A stretch of DNA of 64,000 bases, from positions 1-64,000 of the forward strand of contig NZ_JAGPXX010000011.1 of the NCBI RefSeq assembly GCF_018070345.1. The letters are read 5' to 3'. Below are positions 16,071 through 25,358 of this stretch, in pieces; position 1 is the first letter of the stretch, and every line of letters starts with the position of its first letter. Source of the stretch: Streptomyces sp. F63. Its GTDB lineage: Bacteria > Actinomycetota > Actinomycetes > Streptomycetales > Streptomycetaceae. Made by a program: the position numbers and the translations under genes. Below the pieces are notes generated by a model that ran no database searches, was not told the origin of the DNA, and saw nothing but the letters and a program-made list of their open reading frames with translations.

Positions 16071-17039
16071 ATGACCGAGATCGACCTGAGGACCCTGCTC
16101 TCCGGACCGGAACCCGACCCGGCCGGCGACGCCGGGCACACCGGCCACCCCGAGCGGGTCGGCTTCTTCACCGACACCTCCGTCTGCATCGGCTGCAAGG
16201 CGTGCGAGGTGGCGTGCAAGGAGTGGAACGCCATCCCCGAGGACGGCCTGTCGCTGACCGGCATGTCCTACGACAACAGCCAGGGGCTCGGCGCCTCCAC
16301 CTGGCGGCACGTCGCCTTCATCGAGCAGAGCGCCGTCACCCGCGCCCCCGCGCCCCCCGAACCCGCCGATCCCGTCACCCCCGGGGCCGGGGTGCCGCAT
16401 CCCGGCGGCCGGACCGAGCTGCGCTGGCTGATGTCCTCCGACGTCTGCAAGCACTGCACGCACGCCGCCTGCCTCGACGTCTGCCCGACCGGCTCCCTGT
16501 TCCGCACCGAGTTCGACACCGTCGTCGTCCAGGAGGACATCTGCAACGGCTGCGGCTACTGCGTGCCCGCCTGCCCCTACGGGGTCATCGAGCAACGGCC
16601 CCAGGACGGCCGGGCGTTCAAGTGCACGATGTGCTACGACCGGCTTGGCGACGGACTCGAACCGGCCTGCGCCAAGGCCTGCCCCACCGACTCCATCCAG
16701 TTCGGCCCGCTGGACGAACTCCGCGAGCGGGCCGCGGCACGGGTGGAGCGGCTGCGCGAGTCCGGAGCCGCCGAGGCCCGCCTCTACGGCGAGGACCCGG
16801 AGGACGGGGTCGGCGGCGACGGCGCCTTCTTCCTGCTCCTCGACGAGCCCGAGGTCTACGGCCTGCCGCCGGACCCGGTCGTCACCACCCGCGATCTGCC
16901 GCGGATGTGGAAACACGCGGGTGTGGCCGCGCTCTCCCTGCTCGGCGGGATCGCCACCGCCTTCCTGTCGTCCCCGGCCGCGCGCCGGGGCACGGGCACC
17001 GCGCGCACCGGCGTCTTCGGAAGGGGACTGGGCCGATGA
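16071..17039 (+). CDS. Formate-dehydrogenase-type 4Fe-4S subunit (FdhB/HybA-like)
   Basis: A 322-aa electron-transfer subunit with four ferredoxin-type clusters. The motifs in order are CIGCKACEVACKEW, a CKHC...CLDVCPTG set, CNGCGYCVPACPYG and CTMCYDR...CAKACPTDS. The C-terminal KHAGVAALSLLGGIATAFL is a membrane anchor, as in FDH-N/FDH-O beta subunits. It would carry electrons from a molybdenum or tungsten catalytic subunit to the NrfD membrane partner encoded by the next gene, whose ATG overlaps this stop. The catalytic subunit is not beside it and must be encoded elsewhere or be absent. The N-terminal 20 residues before the first cluster are Pro/Gly-rich. Confidence 0.85.
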   Translation: MTEIDLRTLLSGPEPDPAGDAGHTGHPERVGFFTDTSVCIGCKACEVACKEWNAIPEDGLSLTGMSYDNSQGLGASTWRHVAFIEQSAVTRAPAPPEPADPVTPGAGVPHPGGRTELRWLMSSDVCKHCTHAACLDVCPTGSLFRTEFDTVVVQEDICNGCGYCVPACPYGVIEQRPQDGRAFKCTMCYDRLGDGLEPACAKACPTDSIQFGPLDELRERAAARVERLRESGAAEARLYGEDPEDGVGGDGAFFLLLDEPEVYGLPPDPVVTTRDLPRMWKHAGVAALSLLGGIATAFLSSPAARRGTGTARTGVFGRGLGR

Positions 17040-18232
17040 CGGACTCCGACGTCACCAAGGACGGCATCGGGGGCGAGCGGGCGGGCCGCGCGGCCGTGCC
17101 GGACAGCCCGCGGCCCGGCGGTACCCCACCGGAGCGCTCCGGTGGGGCGGCCGGGCGGACCGGCCGCACACGCGGCCGCGGCAAGCGGCGCGGCGAGGAA
17201 CCGATGGTGCCCCGCGCGGAGTTCGGGTCCTACTACGGCCGGCCCGTCATCAAGGCACCCGGCTGGGAGGCCACGGACATCGCCGGGTACTTCTTCGCCG
17301 GAGGGCTCGCCGGGGCCGGTTCCGTACTGGCGGCCGGTGCCCAGCTCAGCGGGCGGCCCGCCACCGCGAAGGCGATGAAGCTCTCCTCGCTGGCGGCCGT
17401 CACCGTCTCCACCGCCGCCCTCATCCACGACCTCGGACGGCCGGCGCGGTTCGCCAACATGCTCCGCGTCGTCAAACCGACCTCCCCGATGAGCGTCGGC
17501 TCCTGGCTGCTCGCCGCCTACGGGCCCGCCACCGGAGCCGCCGCCGTCCTGGAGACCGCCGGGCGGCTGCCGCGGATCAACGCGGCGGCCACCGGCACCG
17601 CGGCGCTGCTCGGGCCCGTCGTCGCCGCGTACACCGCCGTCCTGGCCGCCGACACCGCCGTCCCGGCCTGGCACGAGGCGCACCGCGAACTGCCGTACGT
17701 CTTCGTGTCCTCGGCGACGGCCGCCGCCTCCGGTATGGCCCTGGCCGCCGCCCCGGTGCGGGAGAACGCTCCGGCGCGGCGCGCGGCCCTCCTCGCCGCC
17801 GCGGGCGAGGCGGCGGCCCTGCGGCTGAAGCGCCGCCGGATCGGCATGGTCGCCGAAACCTACCGGCGGGGAAGGGCGGGCAGACTGATGCGCGCCGCCG
17901 AAGCCCTCACCGCGGGCGGGGCGCTGGGCGCCGCGCTGCTCGGGCGCCGGTACCGGAGCGCCGCGGCGGTGAGCGGCCTCGCGCTGCTCGCGGGCTCGGC
18001 CTGCACCCGCTTCGGGGTCTTCCACGCGGGCGTCGCCTCGGCGGAGGACCCCGCGTACACCGTCGTCCCGCAGCGGGAACGGCGCGAACGGCGGGCGGCC
18101 GAGGCCGCCGCGCGGGCGGCCGGGGGAGCGAGCGGGGACGCCACCGCCCGGGACGGGCAGGACGGACCGGGGGAACGGAACCGGCAGAACGGACAGCGCG
18201 GACAGCAGAGGCAGCAGGGGCAGCACGGATGA
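17036..18232 (+). CDS. NrfD-family membrane subunit (quinone-reactive partner of the Fe-S protein)
   Basis: A 398-aa NrfD/PsrC-like protein. Residues 1-60 are a polar Arg/Gly-rich cytoplasmic segment. Then SYYGRPVIKAPGWEATDIAGYFFAGGLAGAGS opens the membrane domain, as in formate-dehydrogenase-associated NrfD proteins, followed by several hydrophobic helices and an IHDLGRPARFANMLRVVKPTSPMS loop typical of the family. The last 50 residues are Arg/Ala/Gln-rich and probably disordered. The ATG overlaps the end of the Fe-S gene (ATGA), so the two are translationally coupled. Role: passing electrons to quinone at the membrane. Confidence 0.82.
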   Translation: MTDSDVTKDGIGGERAGRAAVPDSPRPGGTPPERSGGAAGRTGRTRGRGKRRGEEPMVPRAEFGSYYGRPVIKAPGWEATDIAGYFFAGGLAGAGSVLAAGAQLSGRPATAKAMKLSSLAAVTVSTAALIHDLGRPARFANMLRVVKPTSPMSVGSWLLAAYGPATGAAAVLETAGRLPRINAAATGTAALLGPVVAAYTAVLAADTAVPAWHEAHRELPYVFVSSATAAASGMALAAAPVRENAPARRAALLAAAGEAAALRLKRRRIGMVAETYRRGRAGRLMRAAEALTAGGALGAALLGRRYRSAAAVSGLALLAGSACTRFGVFHAGVASAEDPAYTVVPQRERRERRAAEAAARAAGGASGDATARDGQDGPGERNRQNGQRGQQRQQGQHG

Positions 18233-18504
18233 CGGGACGGCGCTGACGGCGAGGGCGGTCCGGGGCCGGGCGGCGCGCACCGCTCGGGCCGTGCACCCAC
18301 GACGGCCACGGCCCGCGGGACAGCCCGCGGCACCGGCCGACGGCGCCGCGCCGGCCGCAACGGGGGACCGGGGCCGCCGCCCGGCACCGGCCGCCCCGCC
18401 CGCCGGGGAGCCGTCCCGCGGCGCACGGCGCCGTTCCCGCACGGCCGGCCCGGCCGCCCCGCCGGGCCCCGCGCCACGACCACCTCGAGAGGGAGAGAGC
18501 GACC

Positions 18505-19698
18505 ATGAGAGCCCTGACCTGGCACGGCAAGCGCGATGTGCGGGTGGAGACCGTCCCCGACCCGGCCATCCAGGACCCCACCGACATCGTCGTCCGCATC
18601 ACGTCCACCGGCCTCTGCGGCTCGGACCTGCACCTCTACGAAGTCCTCGGGCCGTTCCTGGAACCGGGCGACATCCTCGGCCACGAACCGATGGGCGTGG
18701 TGGAGGAGACGGGCTCCGAGGTCACCGCCGTCAAGACCGGTGACCGCGTGGTGATCCCGTTCAACGTCTCCTGCGGCACCTGCTGGATGTGCGGGCAGGG
18801 GCTGCACTCGCAGTGCGAGACCACCCAGAACCGCGACCGGAACACCGGCGGGAGCCTGTTCGGCTACACCAAGCTCTACGGACAGGTGCCGGGCGGCCAG
18901 GCCGAGTATCTGCGGGTGCCGTTCGGCAACACCCTGCCGGTCAAGGTCCCGGACGGGCCGCCGGACGAGCGGTTCGTGTACCTCTCCGACGTCCTGCCCA
19001 CGGCCTGGCAGGCCGTCGACTACGCGGCGGTGCCGCCCGGCGGCAGCCTCCTCGTCCTCGGCCTCGGCCCGATCGGCGACATGTCCTGCCGGATCGCCCG
19101 CCACCTGGGCGTGGAGAACGTCATCGGGGTGGACCGGGTCCCCGAGCGGCTGCGGCGCGCCGAGGACCGCGGCGTGCGGGTGCTCGGCCTGGACGAGCAC
19201 GGCAAGGACCTGGGCGACGCCGTCCGCGACCTCACCGGCGGCCGGGGCGCCGACGCCGTCATCGACGCGGTCGGCATGGAGGCGCACGGGGCACCGGCGG
19301 CCAAGCTGGCCCACCAGATGGTCGGGGTGCTGCCCGGTGCCGTCGCCGAGAAGCTGATGAGCCGCGCCGGTGTCGACCGGCTCGCCGCCCTCTGCACGGC
19401 CATCGACGCGGTGCGGCGCGGCGGCACCCTCTCGCTCAGCGGCGTCTACGGCGGGATGGCCGACCCGCTGCCGATGCTCACCCTGTTCGACAAGCAGCTC
19501 CAGCTGCGGATGGGCCAGGCCAATGTGCACCGCTGGGTGGGGGACCTCCTGCCCCTGCTCACCGAGGACGACCCGCTGGGCGTGGAGGACTTCGCCACCC
19601 ACACCCTGCCCCTGGAGGACGCGCCGACGGCGTACAGGACCTTCCAGGACAAGGGTGACGGGATGGTCAAGACGCTGTTCCGCCCGGGAGCCGTCTGA
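18505..19698 (+). CDS. Zinc-dependent alcohol dehydrogenase, formaldehyde-dehydrogenase-like
   Basis: A 397-aa medium-chain dehydrogenase. Catalytic zinc ligands lie in TGLCGSDLHLYE and GHEPMG. The structural zinc site is CGTCWMCGQGLHSQC, and the NAD(P) site is VLGLGPIGD. Length and the long loop after the structural zinc site match the glutathione-independent formaldehyde dehydrogenase-like group, whose members oxidise small aldehydes or alcohols. The gene lies 270 bp after the formate-dehydrogenase-type pair, which suggests, but does not prove, a C1 link (formaldehyde to formate). AGGGAGAGAGCG precedes the ATG. A strong terminator follows. Confidence 0.85.
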   Translation: MRALTWHGKRDVRVETVPDPAIQDPTDIVVRITSTGLCGSDLHLYEVLGPFLEPGDILGHEPMGVVEETGSEVTAVKTGDRVVIPFNVSCGTCWMCGQGLHSQCETTQNRDRNTGGSLFGYTKLYGQVPGGQAEYLRVPFGNTLPVKVPDGPPDERFVYLSDVLPTAWQAVDYAAVPPGGSLLVLGLGPIGDMSCRIARHLGVENVIGVDRVPERLRRAEDRGVRVLGLDEHGKDLGDAVRDLTGGRGADAVIDAVGMEAHGAPAAKLAHQMVGVLPGAVAEKLMSRAGVDRLAALCTAIDAVRRGGTLSLSGVYGGMADPLPMLTLFDKQLQLRMGQANVHRWVGDLLPLLTEDDPLGVEDFATHTLPLEDAPTAYRTFQDKGDGMVKTLFRPGAV

Positions 19699-19738
19699 CG
19701 GCCCCTTTGGCCCTCCGGGGCGGGCCCGCGCACGGGGA

Positions 19739-19771
19739 TGCCCGGCGGCCGGTGATCCGGTCCGCCGGGCA
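19739..19771. terminator. Hairpin with T-tract after the zinc dehydrogenase gene
   Basis: TGCCCGGCGG pairs with CCGCCGGGCA, with an inner CCGG-TGAT-CCGG extension, and is followed by CCGCCGTTTTT. It lies 41 bases after the dehydrogenase stop and about 60 bases from the end of the opposing DUF6328 gene. Confidence 0.85.
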
Positions 19772-19828
19772 CCGCCGTTTTTCCGTCGTTCCGTTGTCCA
19801 GCCGCCCGGCCGGGCCGCCGTCCGCCGT

Positions 19829-20365
19829 TCAGCCGCCGCCGGACACCCGCTTCACCTCCGTGTCCTCCGGGCCCTCGCACAGTTCGCGCCGTTTGTGCCG
19901 CAGCCAGGCCGCGGGCAGGAACCAGCAGCTCGCGAACCACAGCAGCACGGCGGACGCCAGCCAGACCGCCACCGTGTCCTCCATGACGAACCGCAGGATC
20001 AGCGTCAGCGCGGCCCCCACGGTGACCAGCAGCAGCACCAGCCCGACCATGGTGAACCGCGAGGCCCACAGCACCGTCTGCGGCTTGAGGCGGTAGCCGG
20101 TGACCATCCGGTGCAGGGTGACGGGGGCGATCAGCGCTCCCGTGGCCCCCGCCCCGCACATGATGGTGAAGACGTAGAGGTCCTTGCCGAAGGGGTCGAG
20201 ATCGGGGAAACGCGGGGAGAACGCGGAGGTCAGCAGGAAGGCGAGAAGGATCTGGATGCCGGTCTGCGCGACCCGCACCTCCTGCAGCAGCTCGCCCCAC
20301 TTCCGGTCGGCCTGCTCCTCCTTCGTCTCGTCGCGTCCGGTCGGTGGCTCGTAGGCACGGGGCAT
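19829..20365 (-). CDS. DUF6328 membrane protein
   Basis: A 178-aa protein with a charged N-terminus (residues 1-30) followed by four hydrophobic segments: QTGIQILLAFLLTSAF, a central LYVFTIMCGAGATGALIAPV, FTMVGLVLLLVTVGAALTLI, and VWLASAVLLWFASCWFLP. The segment LLQEVRVAQTGIQILLAFLL...FPDLDPFGKDLYV is the DUF6328 signature as I recall it. Function unknown. It starts 26 bases after the stop of the upstream gene on the same strand, so the two are probably an operon. Confidence 0.75.
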   Translation of the reverse strand: MPRAYEPPTGRDETKEEQADRKWGELLQEVRVAQTGIQILLAFLLTSAFSPRFPDLDPFGKDLYVFTIMCGAGATGALIAPVTLHRMVTGYRLKPQTVLWASRFTMVGLVLLLVTVGAALTLILRFVMEDTVAVWLASAVLLWFASCWFLPAAWLRHKRRELCEGPEDTEVKRVSGGG

Positions 20366-20391
20366 CGCGGCGGCTCCTCCTGCTGCGTCCC

Positions 20392-21816
20392 TCAGTTCGC
20401 GCCGACGGCGCCGAGGGTCTCGATACGGCGTTCCAGCGCCTCGACGGCACCGGGACGTGGTCCGGGTACCCGGCGGCGCAGAGGCGCAAGCCGTGGGGCG
20501 AGGCTCCGGGCCGCGGTGTCGTCGCCCACCTGTTCCCAGCAGTGGTGCGCGCGGTCCACCGCGGCCACCACGTCCCGCCCGTCCTCCGGCTCTCCGGCGC
20601 CGAGCCGGGCGGAGGCCGCGGACAGCCAGAGCTCGCAGGACCGGCCGAAGTCACCGGCGAGACGGGCGAGATCGGCCCGAACCTCCAGCCAGTGCACGGC
20701 CTCCGCCGAGTCCGCGCCGTGGTGGCGCAGCGCGTACTGCTCCCAGGCGGCGGCCATGGCCGCCGCCTCGCCGTGCCTCCCCTCGTGCGCGGCGGCGAGA
20801 ATGGCCGGATGCGGATCCTGCGGCCCCGCGGGCGCGGCGGGCGCCGGGGGGCGGGCCGGCCCGGACGGCACCGTGCCGGACCCGGCCGGCCGGGCCGGGG
20901 GCACGGGGGAACCGTCCCGGGCCATCGGCCCACCGGCCGGGGCGGGGGCCGCCGCCGGCCGGGTCCGCGGCGCGGTGGACCCCTGCGCGGGGTGCGCGGT
21001 GGCGCCCCGCGGCACTCCGGTGACCGGGGCGGACGGCCCGCCGTGCGCGGTGCGGACCGGCGGCGGGGCCGCCGGTCCGGGCGGAGCGGCCGGGCCGGGG
21101 CCGGGCCCGGCAGCGGCGCCCGCGCCGGTGGGGAGGGCGGGCGGCCCGGGGTACGGCGCCGCGGCTCCCGTCGTGAGCGGGGTCAGCAACCGGGCCCCGG
21201 CGGGCAGCCCGGCGCGGGATACCGCGAGCTCGTGGAGCTCCGCCGGGGAGGGGTGGGCCGTGGCGGACCGGAGCAGCGCGGCCACGGCCCGGCTGTAGAG
21301 CGGCTCCCCCGGAGCCCGGCGGCCCGGCGGCGGGGACACCGCCCCGTACAGGGCGGCCCCGGCCACCCCCAGCGCGGACGGGGGCGGCAGCCGCTCCCAG
21401 GCGGCCTGGTCCGCTGTCAGATCGGCCAGCACCGTGGTGGTGCCCGGCGGCCGGAACTGGAGTTCGGCGGACAGCCAGTGCCAGGGCAGGGCGGTGTAGC
21501 GGACGGTCGCCGCGGTGGTGCGCGCCAGCGCCAGATGCGGCAGCTGCTGCCGCCGGTCCAGGGTGAGCTGCCCGATGAGATGGACCAGCAGCGGTCCCGG
21601 AGCGGCCGCCGCGCTCCGCAGCCGGACCAGGACCACCTGCGGGTCGGCCGGCTCCACCAGCTCCACGACGCTCGCGGCCGCCGTGCCCGTGAGCACCTCC
21701 GGCCGCACGGCCGCCAGTGCGGGCAGCGCGGACGCCGCGTCCACCAGCCGGCCCCTGCCCACGGGGGCCGCCGCCAGCAGCAGCGCGGCCCCCGGTACCG
21801 TCTCGTCCCCGATCAT
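20392..21816 (-). CDS. Hypothetical protein: globular N-domain, Pro/Ala linker, TPR-like C-domain
   Basis: A 474-aa actinobacterial protein of unknown function. Residues 1-190 form an alpha/beta domain (MIGDETVPGAALLLAAAP...VHLIGQLTLDRRQQLPHLALA...). Residues 235-330 are a Pro/Ala/Gly-rich, disordered linker. The last 130 residues are paired helices (AAAHEGRHGEAAAMAAAWEQYALRHHGADSAEAVHWLEVRADLARLAGDFGRSCELW), which read as tetratricopeptide-like repeats. The start at 21816 is chosen because the reading upstream is Arg/Pro-rich and unlike protein; the ribosome site is not strong, so a GTG slightly upstream is possible. It probably forms an operon with the DUF6328 gene. Confidence 0.65.
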   Translation of the reverse strand: MIGDETVPGAALLLAAAPVGRGRLVDAASALPALAAVRPEVLTGTAAASVVELVEPADPQVVLVRLRSAAAAPGPLLVHLIGQLTLDRRQQLPHLALARTTAATVRYTALPWHWLSAELQFRPPGTTTVLADLTADQAAWERLPPPSALGVAGAALYGAVSPPPGRRAPGEPLYSRAVAALLRSATAHPSPAELHELAVSRAGLPAGARLLTPLTTGAAAPYPGPPALPTGAGAAAGPGPGPAAPPGPAAPPPVRTAHGGPSAPVTGVPRGATAHPAQGSTAPRTRPAAAPAPAGGPMARDGSPVPPARPAGSGTVPSGPARPPAPAAPAGPQDPHPAILAAAHEGRHGEAAAMAAAWEQYALRHHGADSAEAVHWLEVRADLARLAGDFGRSCELWLSAASARLGAGEPEDGRDVVAAVDRAHHCWEQVGDDTAARSLAPRLAPLRRRVPGPRPGAVEALERRIETLGAVGAN

Positions 21817-22071
21817 CGCCACCGGATCACCGTATCCGCTGTTCCGCGTCCCGTCCGCGAGCCGGTCGTGAAACCGGTGCCGAACGGGCGGGCGCCTGGC
21901 CTCCGTTGCCGCCGGCCCGGCCGCCGGGGACCGCGGTCGGACGACCACGCGCCGGCCGCCGCCGCGCCGCGTTCGTGACGTCCCCGGGCCGCCGGGGACC
22001 GGGGCGGCCCGGGGACGTACCCGGCCGTGGACGCGGCACCCGGGCCCCCGGGCCCGACGCGTTTCCGGGCG

Positions 22072-23280
22072 TCACAGGTCCGGCATCCCGGTCCCGTCGG
22101 GGCCGGGGGAGGGGCGGCCGGACGCCAGGCGGTCCGTCAGGCCCCCGGCGTGCCGCAGCAGCGAGCCGAAGAAGGCCACGGCCTCCGGGTTTCCGGTGGC
22201 CCAGCGCGGCAGCTCCCCGCGCAGCCGGTCGTGGGTCTCGCCGACCGCGGCCGCCGCCTCGTCCAGCTCCCGCTGCCGCTGCCCGCCGTCCTCCGCCACC
22301 ACCCCGCCGTAGGCCCGCAGCGCCGCCGTGACCTGGCGGAGGAAGGCGGCGTACGGGTCCGTCACCCCCGTGTCCGGCCGCGGGCTCGGCCGCCTCTCGT
22401 CGGCCGCGTCCAGCAGCATGGCGGTCAGGGCCGCGAGATGGCCGGACACATGGTCCAGGGTGTGCAGCGTCTCGTCGTACCACGGGGTCAGCCGCACCGC
22501 CTCCGCCCGCTTGCGCCGCTCGGGGTTGAACCACGCGCTCTCCCGGGTCCGCGCCACCGACGACCGCACGTCCCCGATGAGCCGCGGCAGCCGGCCGGCG
22601 CGGTCGTACCAGTCGCGCGCCCGGTCGTACTCCAGCGGCTCGCCGAGGCCGTCGGCGATGGATTCGAGGGCGCCGGCCGCCTCGTCGACCACGTTCCGTA
22701 CCGCCGTGCGGGTGTCCCGCAGATACGCCGGCGGGCGCAGCAGCGCGTTGACGGCGACCGCGACCCCGGCGCCGAGCAGCGCCGCCAGCACCCGCTCCCC
22801 GGCGGCCACCGCCGTCGCCTCCCCGGAGGCGGTCACCGTGAACAGCGCCGAGGTCCCGCTGTAGACCCCCTGGTCGCCGAGGCGGGGCCAGTTGCCGATG
22901 AGGAGGGTCAGCGGCAGTACGGCGGCCATCGCCGCCAGCGGATGGCCGAGCAGCGCCAGGGCCGCGGTGCCCAGCACGGTGCCGAGCGCGATCGCCACCA
23001 GTTGCTGCGCGCCCCGCGCCATCGACCGGTAGACGGTGGCCTGCACCAGGACCACGGCCACCCACGGGGCCATCAGGGCCAGGGTGTCCGGCAGCAGCCG
23101 GGACGACAGCAGCCACGCGAGGACCGCGGCCAGCGCGGACTTCAGGGACTGGGCCAGGACATCGCGTTCGCGCCCGGGCCCCGACCACGCCCGGCGGGCG
23201 GACCGGCCCACCGCGGCGGCCTCCGCGCGCAGGAACCGGGACGGCGAACGGGCGTGCGGGGCGCGGGGTGTGTACGGCAT
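22072..23280 (-). CDS. FUSC/aromatic-acid-exporter-like membrane protein
   Basis: A 402-aa protein. The N-terminal half has about six hydrophobic helices (ALKSALAAVLAWLLSS... type; LALMAPWVAVVLVQATVY; VAIALGTVLGTAALALLG; LAAMAAVLPLTLLIGNWP; ATAVAAGERVLAALLGAGVAVAVNALL). The C-terminal half is a long cytoplasmic helical domain. This is the layout of the FUSC/ArAE family, implicated in export of aromatic acids and similar compounds. It is a single FUSC half rather than the duplicated YccS form. The ATG at 23280 is divergent from the transketolase gene, 164 bp away. Confidence 0.75.
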   Translation of the reverse strand: MPYTPRAPHARSPSRFLRAEAAAVGRSARRAWSGPGRERDVLAQSLKSALAAVLAWLLSSRLLPDTLALMAPWVAVVLVQATVYRSMARGAQQLVAIALGTVLGTAALALLGHPLAAMAAVLPLTLLIGNWPRLGDQGVYSGTSALFTVTASGEATAVAAGERVLAALLGAGVAVAVNALLRPPAYLRDTRTAVRNVVDEAAGALESIADGLGEPLEYDRARDWYDRAGRLPRLIGDVRSSVARTRESAWFNPERRKRAEAVRLTPWYDETLHTLDHVSGHLAALTAMLLDAADERRPSPRPDTGVTDPYAAFLRQVTAALRAYGGVVAEDGGQRQRELDEAAAAVGETHDRLRGELPRWATGNPEAVAFFGSLLRHAGGLTDRLASGRPSPGPDGTGMPDL

Positions 23281-23354
23281 CACCGTTCCGGCTGCCACGC
23301 GCCACCGGCCCCCACGCGCCCCGGACCGCGTGAGGAATACCGCCGCACGGCGAT

Positions 23355-23379
23355 GGATGCCCGGCCGGATGCGGGGTAC
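23355..23379 (+). promoter_or_regulatory. Sigma-B-type promoter upstream of transketolase
   Basis: GGAT (23355-23358), then 15 bases, then GGGTAC (23374-23379) fits the Streptomyces sigma-B consensus GNNT-N14-16-GGGTAC/T exactly. Transcription would start near 23387, about 58 bases before the ATG. The -10 is part of the palindrome GGGTACCC, so a minus-strand promoter for the divergent FUSC gene is also conceivable. This is pattern matching only. Confidence 0.55.
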
Positions 23380-23444
23380 CCAGCGTGGACGTCCCACCAC
23401 CCGATCCGCCACGTTCCCGACGGGAACCCGACGAGGAAGGCGAC

Positions 23445-25280
23445 ATGGACCCCGACAACCTGCGCGAACTGGGGCAGCAACTGCGCGTTGACGCCGTGCG
23501 CGCCGCCGACGCCGCCGGCTCCGGCCACCCCACCTCCTCGATGTCCGCCGCCGACCTGATGGCCGTCCTGCTGGCCCGTCACCTGCACTACGACTTCGGC
23601 CGGCCGGACCACCCCGGCAACGACCACCTCGTCTTCTCCAAGGGCCACGCCTCACCGCTGCTCTACGCCCTGTTCAAGGCCGCCGGAGCCATCGGCGACG
23701 ACGAACTCCTGACCTTCCGCACCCGGGGCAGCCGGCTGGAGGGCCACCCCACGCCCCGGCTGCCCTGGGTGGACGTGGCCACCGGCTCGCTCGGCCAGGG
23801 CCTGCCGGTCGGCGTGGGCCTGGCCCTGGCCGGGAAGCGCCTGGACCGGCTGCCGTACCGCACCTGGGTGCTGTGCGGGGACAGCGAGATGGCCGAGGGC
23901 TCGATGTGGGAGGCGTTCGAATACGCCGGGCACGAGGGCCTGGACAATCTGACCGCGATCGTCGACGTCAACCGGCTCGGCCAGCGCGGCCCCACCCGCC
24001 ACGAGTGGGATCTCGACGCCTACGCCCGGCGCATCCGGGCCTTCGGCTGGCACACCGTCGAGATCGACGGCCACGACCCGGAGGCCGTCGACGCCGCCTA
24101 CGCCGAGGCGAAGGCCACCCCGCACCGCCCCACCGCCGTCATCGCCAGGACCCTCAAGGGACAGGGCGTCGACGCGGTGGAGGACCGCGAGGGCGCCCAC
24201 GGCAAACCGCTGCCGGACGCCGCCGAGGCCATCGCCGAACTGGGCGGGCCGCGCGCCCTGCGGGTCGACGTCCAGCCGCCGCCCGGGGTCCGCGAGCCGG
24301 AACGCCCCCTCGCCGACCTGGAACTCCCGCGCTACGAACCGGGCGGGAAGGCCGCGACCCGCGACGCCTACGGCCACGCCCTGGCGGCGCTCGGCTCGGC
24401 GCGCGGCGACGTCGTCGCCCTCGACGGCGAGGTCAGCGACTCCACCCGGGCCAAGTTCTTCGCCCAGGAGCACCCGGACCGGTTCATCGAGTGCTACATC
24501 GCCGAACAGCAGCTCGTCGCCGCGGCCGTCGGCATCCAGGCCCGCGGCTGGGTCCCGTACGTCTCCACCTTCGGCGCCTTCCTCACCCGCGCCCACGACT
24601 TCCTGCGGATGGCCGCGGTCAGCGGGGCCCGGCTGTGCGTCGCCGGCTCGCACGCCGGAGTGGCCATCGGCCCGGACGGCCCCTCCCAGATGGGGCTGGA
24701 GGACCTCGCGATGTTCCGCGCGGTGCACGGCAGCACGGTGCTGTACCCCTGCGACCCGCATCAGACCGGCCGTCTGGTCTCGGCCATGTGCGACCGGCCC
24801 GGCATCAGCTATCTGCGCACGTCCCGCGACGCCTACCCGCTGCTCTACGGGCCCGAGGAGCCGTTCGCCATCGGCGGCAGCAAGGTGCTCCGCGCCTCCG
24901 GCGAGGACCGGGTGACCCTGGCCGCGGCCGGGGTCACCGTCCACGAGGCGCTGGCCGCCGCCGACCGGCTCGCCGAGGAGGGCATCGCCGCCCGCGTCCT
25001 CGACCTCTACTCGGTGAAGCCGATCGACGCCGAGACCCTGCACGAGGCGGCCCGCGACACCGGGCGGATCGTCACCGTCGAGGACCACCGGGCCGAGGGC
25101 GGGCTCGGCGACGCCGTGCTGGAGGCCTTCGCCGACGGCAGGCCCGTACCGCGGGTGGCCCGCCTCGCCGTGCGCACCATGCCCGACTCGGCCGGCGCCG
25201 AGGAGCAGCTCGCCGCCGCGGGCATCGACCGGGAGGCGATCACCGCGGCCGCGCGGCGGCTGGTGGCCTCGGCGGGCTGA
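23445..25280 (+). CDS. Transketolase
   Basis: A 611-aa thiamine-diphosphate enzyme that moves two-carbon ketol units between sugar phosphates in the pentose phosphate pathway. The pyrophosphate domain has SGHPTSSMSAAD, FSKGHASPLLY and the metal motif GDSEMAEG...VDVNRLGQ. The pyrimidine domain has the catalytic Glu in FIECYIAEQQLV and HAGVAIGPDGPSQMGLEDLAM. It is shorter than the classic 690-700-residue TktA and belongs to the compact form found as a second transketolase in streptomycetes. Start: GAGGAAGG lies 6-13 bases before the ATG. A sigma-B-like promoter upstream suggests stress control. Confidence 0.92.
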   Translation: MDPDNLRELGQQLRVDAVRAADAAGSGHPTSSMSAADLMAVLLARHLHYDFGRPDHPGNDHLVFSKGHASPLLYALFKAAGAIGDDELLTFRTRGSRLEGHPTPRLPWVDVATGSLGQGLPVGVGLALAGKRLDRLPYRTWVLCGDSEMAEGSMWEAFEYAGHEGLDNLTAIVDVNRLGQRGPTRHEWDLDAYARRIRAFGWHTVEIDGHDPEAVDAAYAEAKATPHRPTAVIARTLKGQGVDAVEDREGAHGKPLPDAAEAIAELGGPRALRVDVQPPPGVREPERPLADLELPRYEPGGKAATRDAYGHALAALGSARGDVVALDGEVSDSTRAKFFAQEHPDRFIECYIAEQQLVAAAVGIQARGWVPYVSTFGAFLTRAHDFLRMAAVSGARLCVAGSHAGVAIGPDGPSQMGLEDLAMFRAVHGSTVLYPCDPHQTGRLVSAMCDRPGISYLRTSRDAYPLLYGPEEPFAIGGSKVLRASGEDRVTLAAAGVTVHEALAAADRLAEEGIAARVLDLYSVKPIDAETLHEAARDTGRIVTVEDHRAEGGLGDAVLEAFADGRPVPRVARLAVRTMPDSAGAEEQLAAAGIDREAITAAARRLVASAG

Positions 25281-25358
25281 CCCCCGCCGGTGCGTCCGCG
25301 GTTCCCATCCCGTCCGTTCTTCCCCCGTTCCGTTTCGACCCGTTGAGGAGCAGCGCAG

